This document shows positions 51,896-53,186 of a stretch of DNA of 53,186 nucleotides, piece after piece. The position numbers and the translations under genes were made by a program. This DNA is from Chrysophaeum taylorii (lineage: Eukaryota; Sar; Pelagophyceae; Pelagomonadales; Pelagomonadaceae): assembly GCA_029834535.1 (NCBI GenBank), contig JAQMWT010000608.1, positions 1 through 53,186 of the forward strand. Reading direction: 5' to 3'. The notes under the pieces are model-generated. The model did not search any database and had not been told where the DNA came from. It saw only the letters and a list, made by a program, of their open reading frames with translations. Each line of letters starts with the position of its first letter. Positions within the stretch are counted from its first letter, which is position 1.

Positions 51896-53186
51896 TTAGA
51901 ACACTAAATACGCGTGGTTCAAAGGTTCTCCAAACTCGTCAGTCTCGATGACATGATCAATCGGGTTGCGGGAGAGACAGTCAGGGATACTCATTCCCGG
52001 TGACATTCCCGGCTTGTAACCAAGTTCAGGGTCAAAATTGGCGAGGCGCATCGCCCAACGAGCAAGCTGCCCAGACGAGTGCGTCGCCTTACGTAAAAAC
52101 GTCAAATTTCGGTGATCGGTCTCCAAAACAGTACGGTGCCCTTCGATTACCCTGATCGCCGACTACGGTTGCGATGGAGGACGGTGCCTCATGAATCCTG
52201 AGCCTTGCGAGGGCATCCGCCCTCCCGGCGTAGGTTGGCACCTAGTCGCCTCCCGGGCGGGCTGGTTGGCAGCCGGAACGTTCGCAGTGGGACGGGGTAT
52301 GGCCGGGGGGCGCAGACGGAAGGTTATCGACGAGTTGGTTGTCAGTCACATCGCGGTCTCCTCGTCGCATGGCGACAAGCTTGATGGTCACTCTCCGCCG
52401 ACCGACCTTTCGGCGCTCCTCGTCTACAGGCCCGTGATTCCGGACTGGCTCCTGTCGGTCCGGCCTGGCTCCCATGCTCGGGAGAGGTCTGAAGTTAGTT
52501 AAGTTAGCCCTTCGATGTAGGCTCGAAAGTGCTCTAGAGAAAGTATAACTGCCAGCAGCTCTAGCCGACGAGGCTCATAATTCCGCATCTCCTTCGGCAC
52601 AGCTCGGCTCCAGTATTCAATTACTCGTTCTTCTCGAGTCACTCTTCCGGCATCGTCCTTGACTTCGACAATCTGGAAGAGATATGCTCCAAGTCCATCC
52701 TTGGAAGCATCGGATCGGATTTGAAAAGGCAGATCATAATCGGCGTGGTAGACTCCACGGGAATCAACCAAGGCTTCAATAATCGTATCCCAAGCTTTCT
52801 GACACTCGGGCGTCCACTCGAACTTTACACCTTCGGTTCCACAATCTTCGAGTAGCCCTTCACATATCACCGGCAATAATTACTCATGCCGATGAAAGAG
52901 CGTATCTGGGTCTTCGGGGAAGTATTCGGTAAAGTACCTGGAATCGGCATCTTCTGCAGTGCTTCCACCGTCTTTGGATTCGGCTTCAAGCCTTCTGGGG
53001 TAGAAATGTGTTCCAGAAATTCTATATCATCCTTGAGAAGGTGGAACTTCGCGGTTCGACCGCTGTACCCTCTCTGTGCCAAATGACACATCACTTCGAT
53101 CAAAACTTTTAAATGTTTTTTTTTGTAGATCTCTATGAAGATCCGTCGGATCCCCTCATAATATCGTCAACAACCGCAACCAGAGT
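51896..53186 (-). pseudogene. gypsy RT end and RNase H, element 3, split by a SINE
   Basis: 53103-52867 holds AKFHLLKDDIEFLEH and IRSFIGMSNYCR, then a stop. 52876-52507 has WTPECQKAWDTIIEAL, the DAS motif IRSDASKDGLGAYL and RRLELLAVILSLEHF. After the SINE, 52126-51896 continues with HRNLTFLRKATHSS to YLVF and a TAA. Compared with element 1, the block around 52850 lacks about 15 bases. Confidence 0.78.
52150..52506 (+). mobile_element. SINE family A copy 6
   Basis: Flanked by GCCCTTCGAT at 52140-52149 and 52507-52516. The uninterrupted sequence at 12613-12632 in element 1 is the empty site. Its tail is short (GAAGTTAGTTAA). Confidence 0.92.

Larger units (their letters stand above)
49572..53186 (-). 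mobile_element. Ty3/gypsy element 3, same family as element 1, continues past the right edge
   Basis: The 3' half only: RT end, RNase H, integrase, tail, PPT, LTR. The overlap with element 1 (52507-53186 and 51610-52126 against 12081-13320) is highly similar, with small indels. Since element 1 lacks what lies below 51610 and element 3 lacks (in this window) what lies above 53186, the two together show the whole family layout. It is broken by a SINE, a CAA-to-TAA stop near 51902 and a frameshift near 50990. Confidence 0.85.

Overview
The window is eukaryotic, GC-rich, and almost wholly built of nested, decayed mobile elements. It holds Ty1/copia and Ty3/gypsy LTR retrotransposons, an RLE-type non-LTR retrotransposon, the 3' end of a second LINE, nine SINE copies with (TTAG)n tails, and four Helitron-derived copies. 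I see no bacterial operon structure, rRNA or tRNA. The clearest possible host gene is a two-repeat MYB/SANT protein (40509-41027, minus) resembling the DIVARICATA/RADIALIS-type MYBs of plants and algae. With the high GC content and protist-like retroelements this suggests an alga (a red alga is one candidate) or another protist. The taxon is inference only.

Layout. 1-9631: one decayed copia element on the minus strand, running off the left edge and broken by stops, frameshifts and three SINEs. 9632-10403: two SINEs at one target site. 10858-12080: a copia fragment on the plus strand and a small ORF split by a SINE. 12081-20694: gypsy element 1 (minus), with its 5' LTR split by a SINE. 20734-23572: a non-autonomous LTR-type element (plus) encoding coiled-coil, acidic and proline-rich protein. 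23767-31872: gypsy element 2 (minus), with 129-bp LTRs and a long Gag-protease-methyltransferase ORF. 31873-32735: a Helitron remnant. 32758-37137: the 5' part of an RLE retrotransposon. 37138-46743: a mosaic of Helitron remnants, LINE 3' end, MYB gene, gypsy fragments, a (TGTC)n microsatellite and a small two-LTR deletion derivative. 46753-49571: the 3' part of a second RLE copy. 49572-53186: gypsy element 3 (minus), same family as element 1, running off the right edge.

Most notable: gypsy elements 1 and 2 both carry a C5-cytosine DNA methyltransferase-like domain between protease and reverse transcriptase, with motifs I, IV, VI, VIII and X recognisable. The two copies are diverged but have the same architecture, so this is a vertically inherited part of the element rather than a chance insertion. 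A second signal is a near-invariant short word encoding T-x-x-S-L-N-Y. It recurs at domain junctions of both the copia and the gypsy polyproteins and may mark processing sites. A third is that both SINE families share their 3' ends with the local LINE, and that twice two SINEs lie in tandem at one target site, with three copies of the target duplication.
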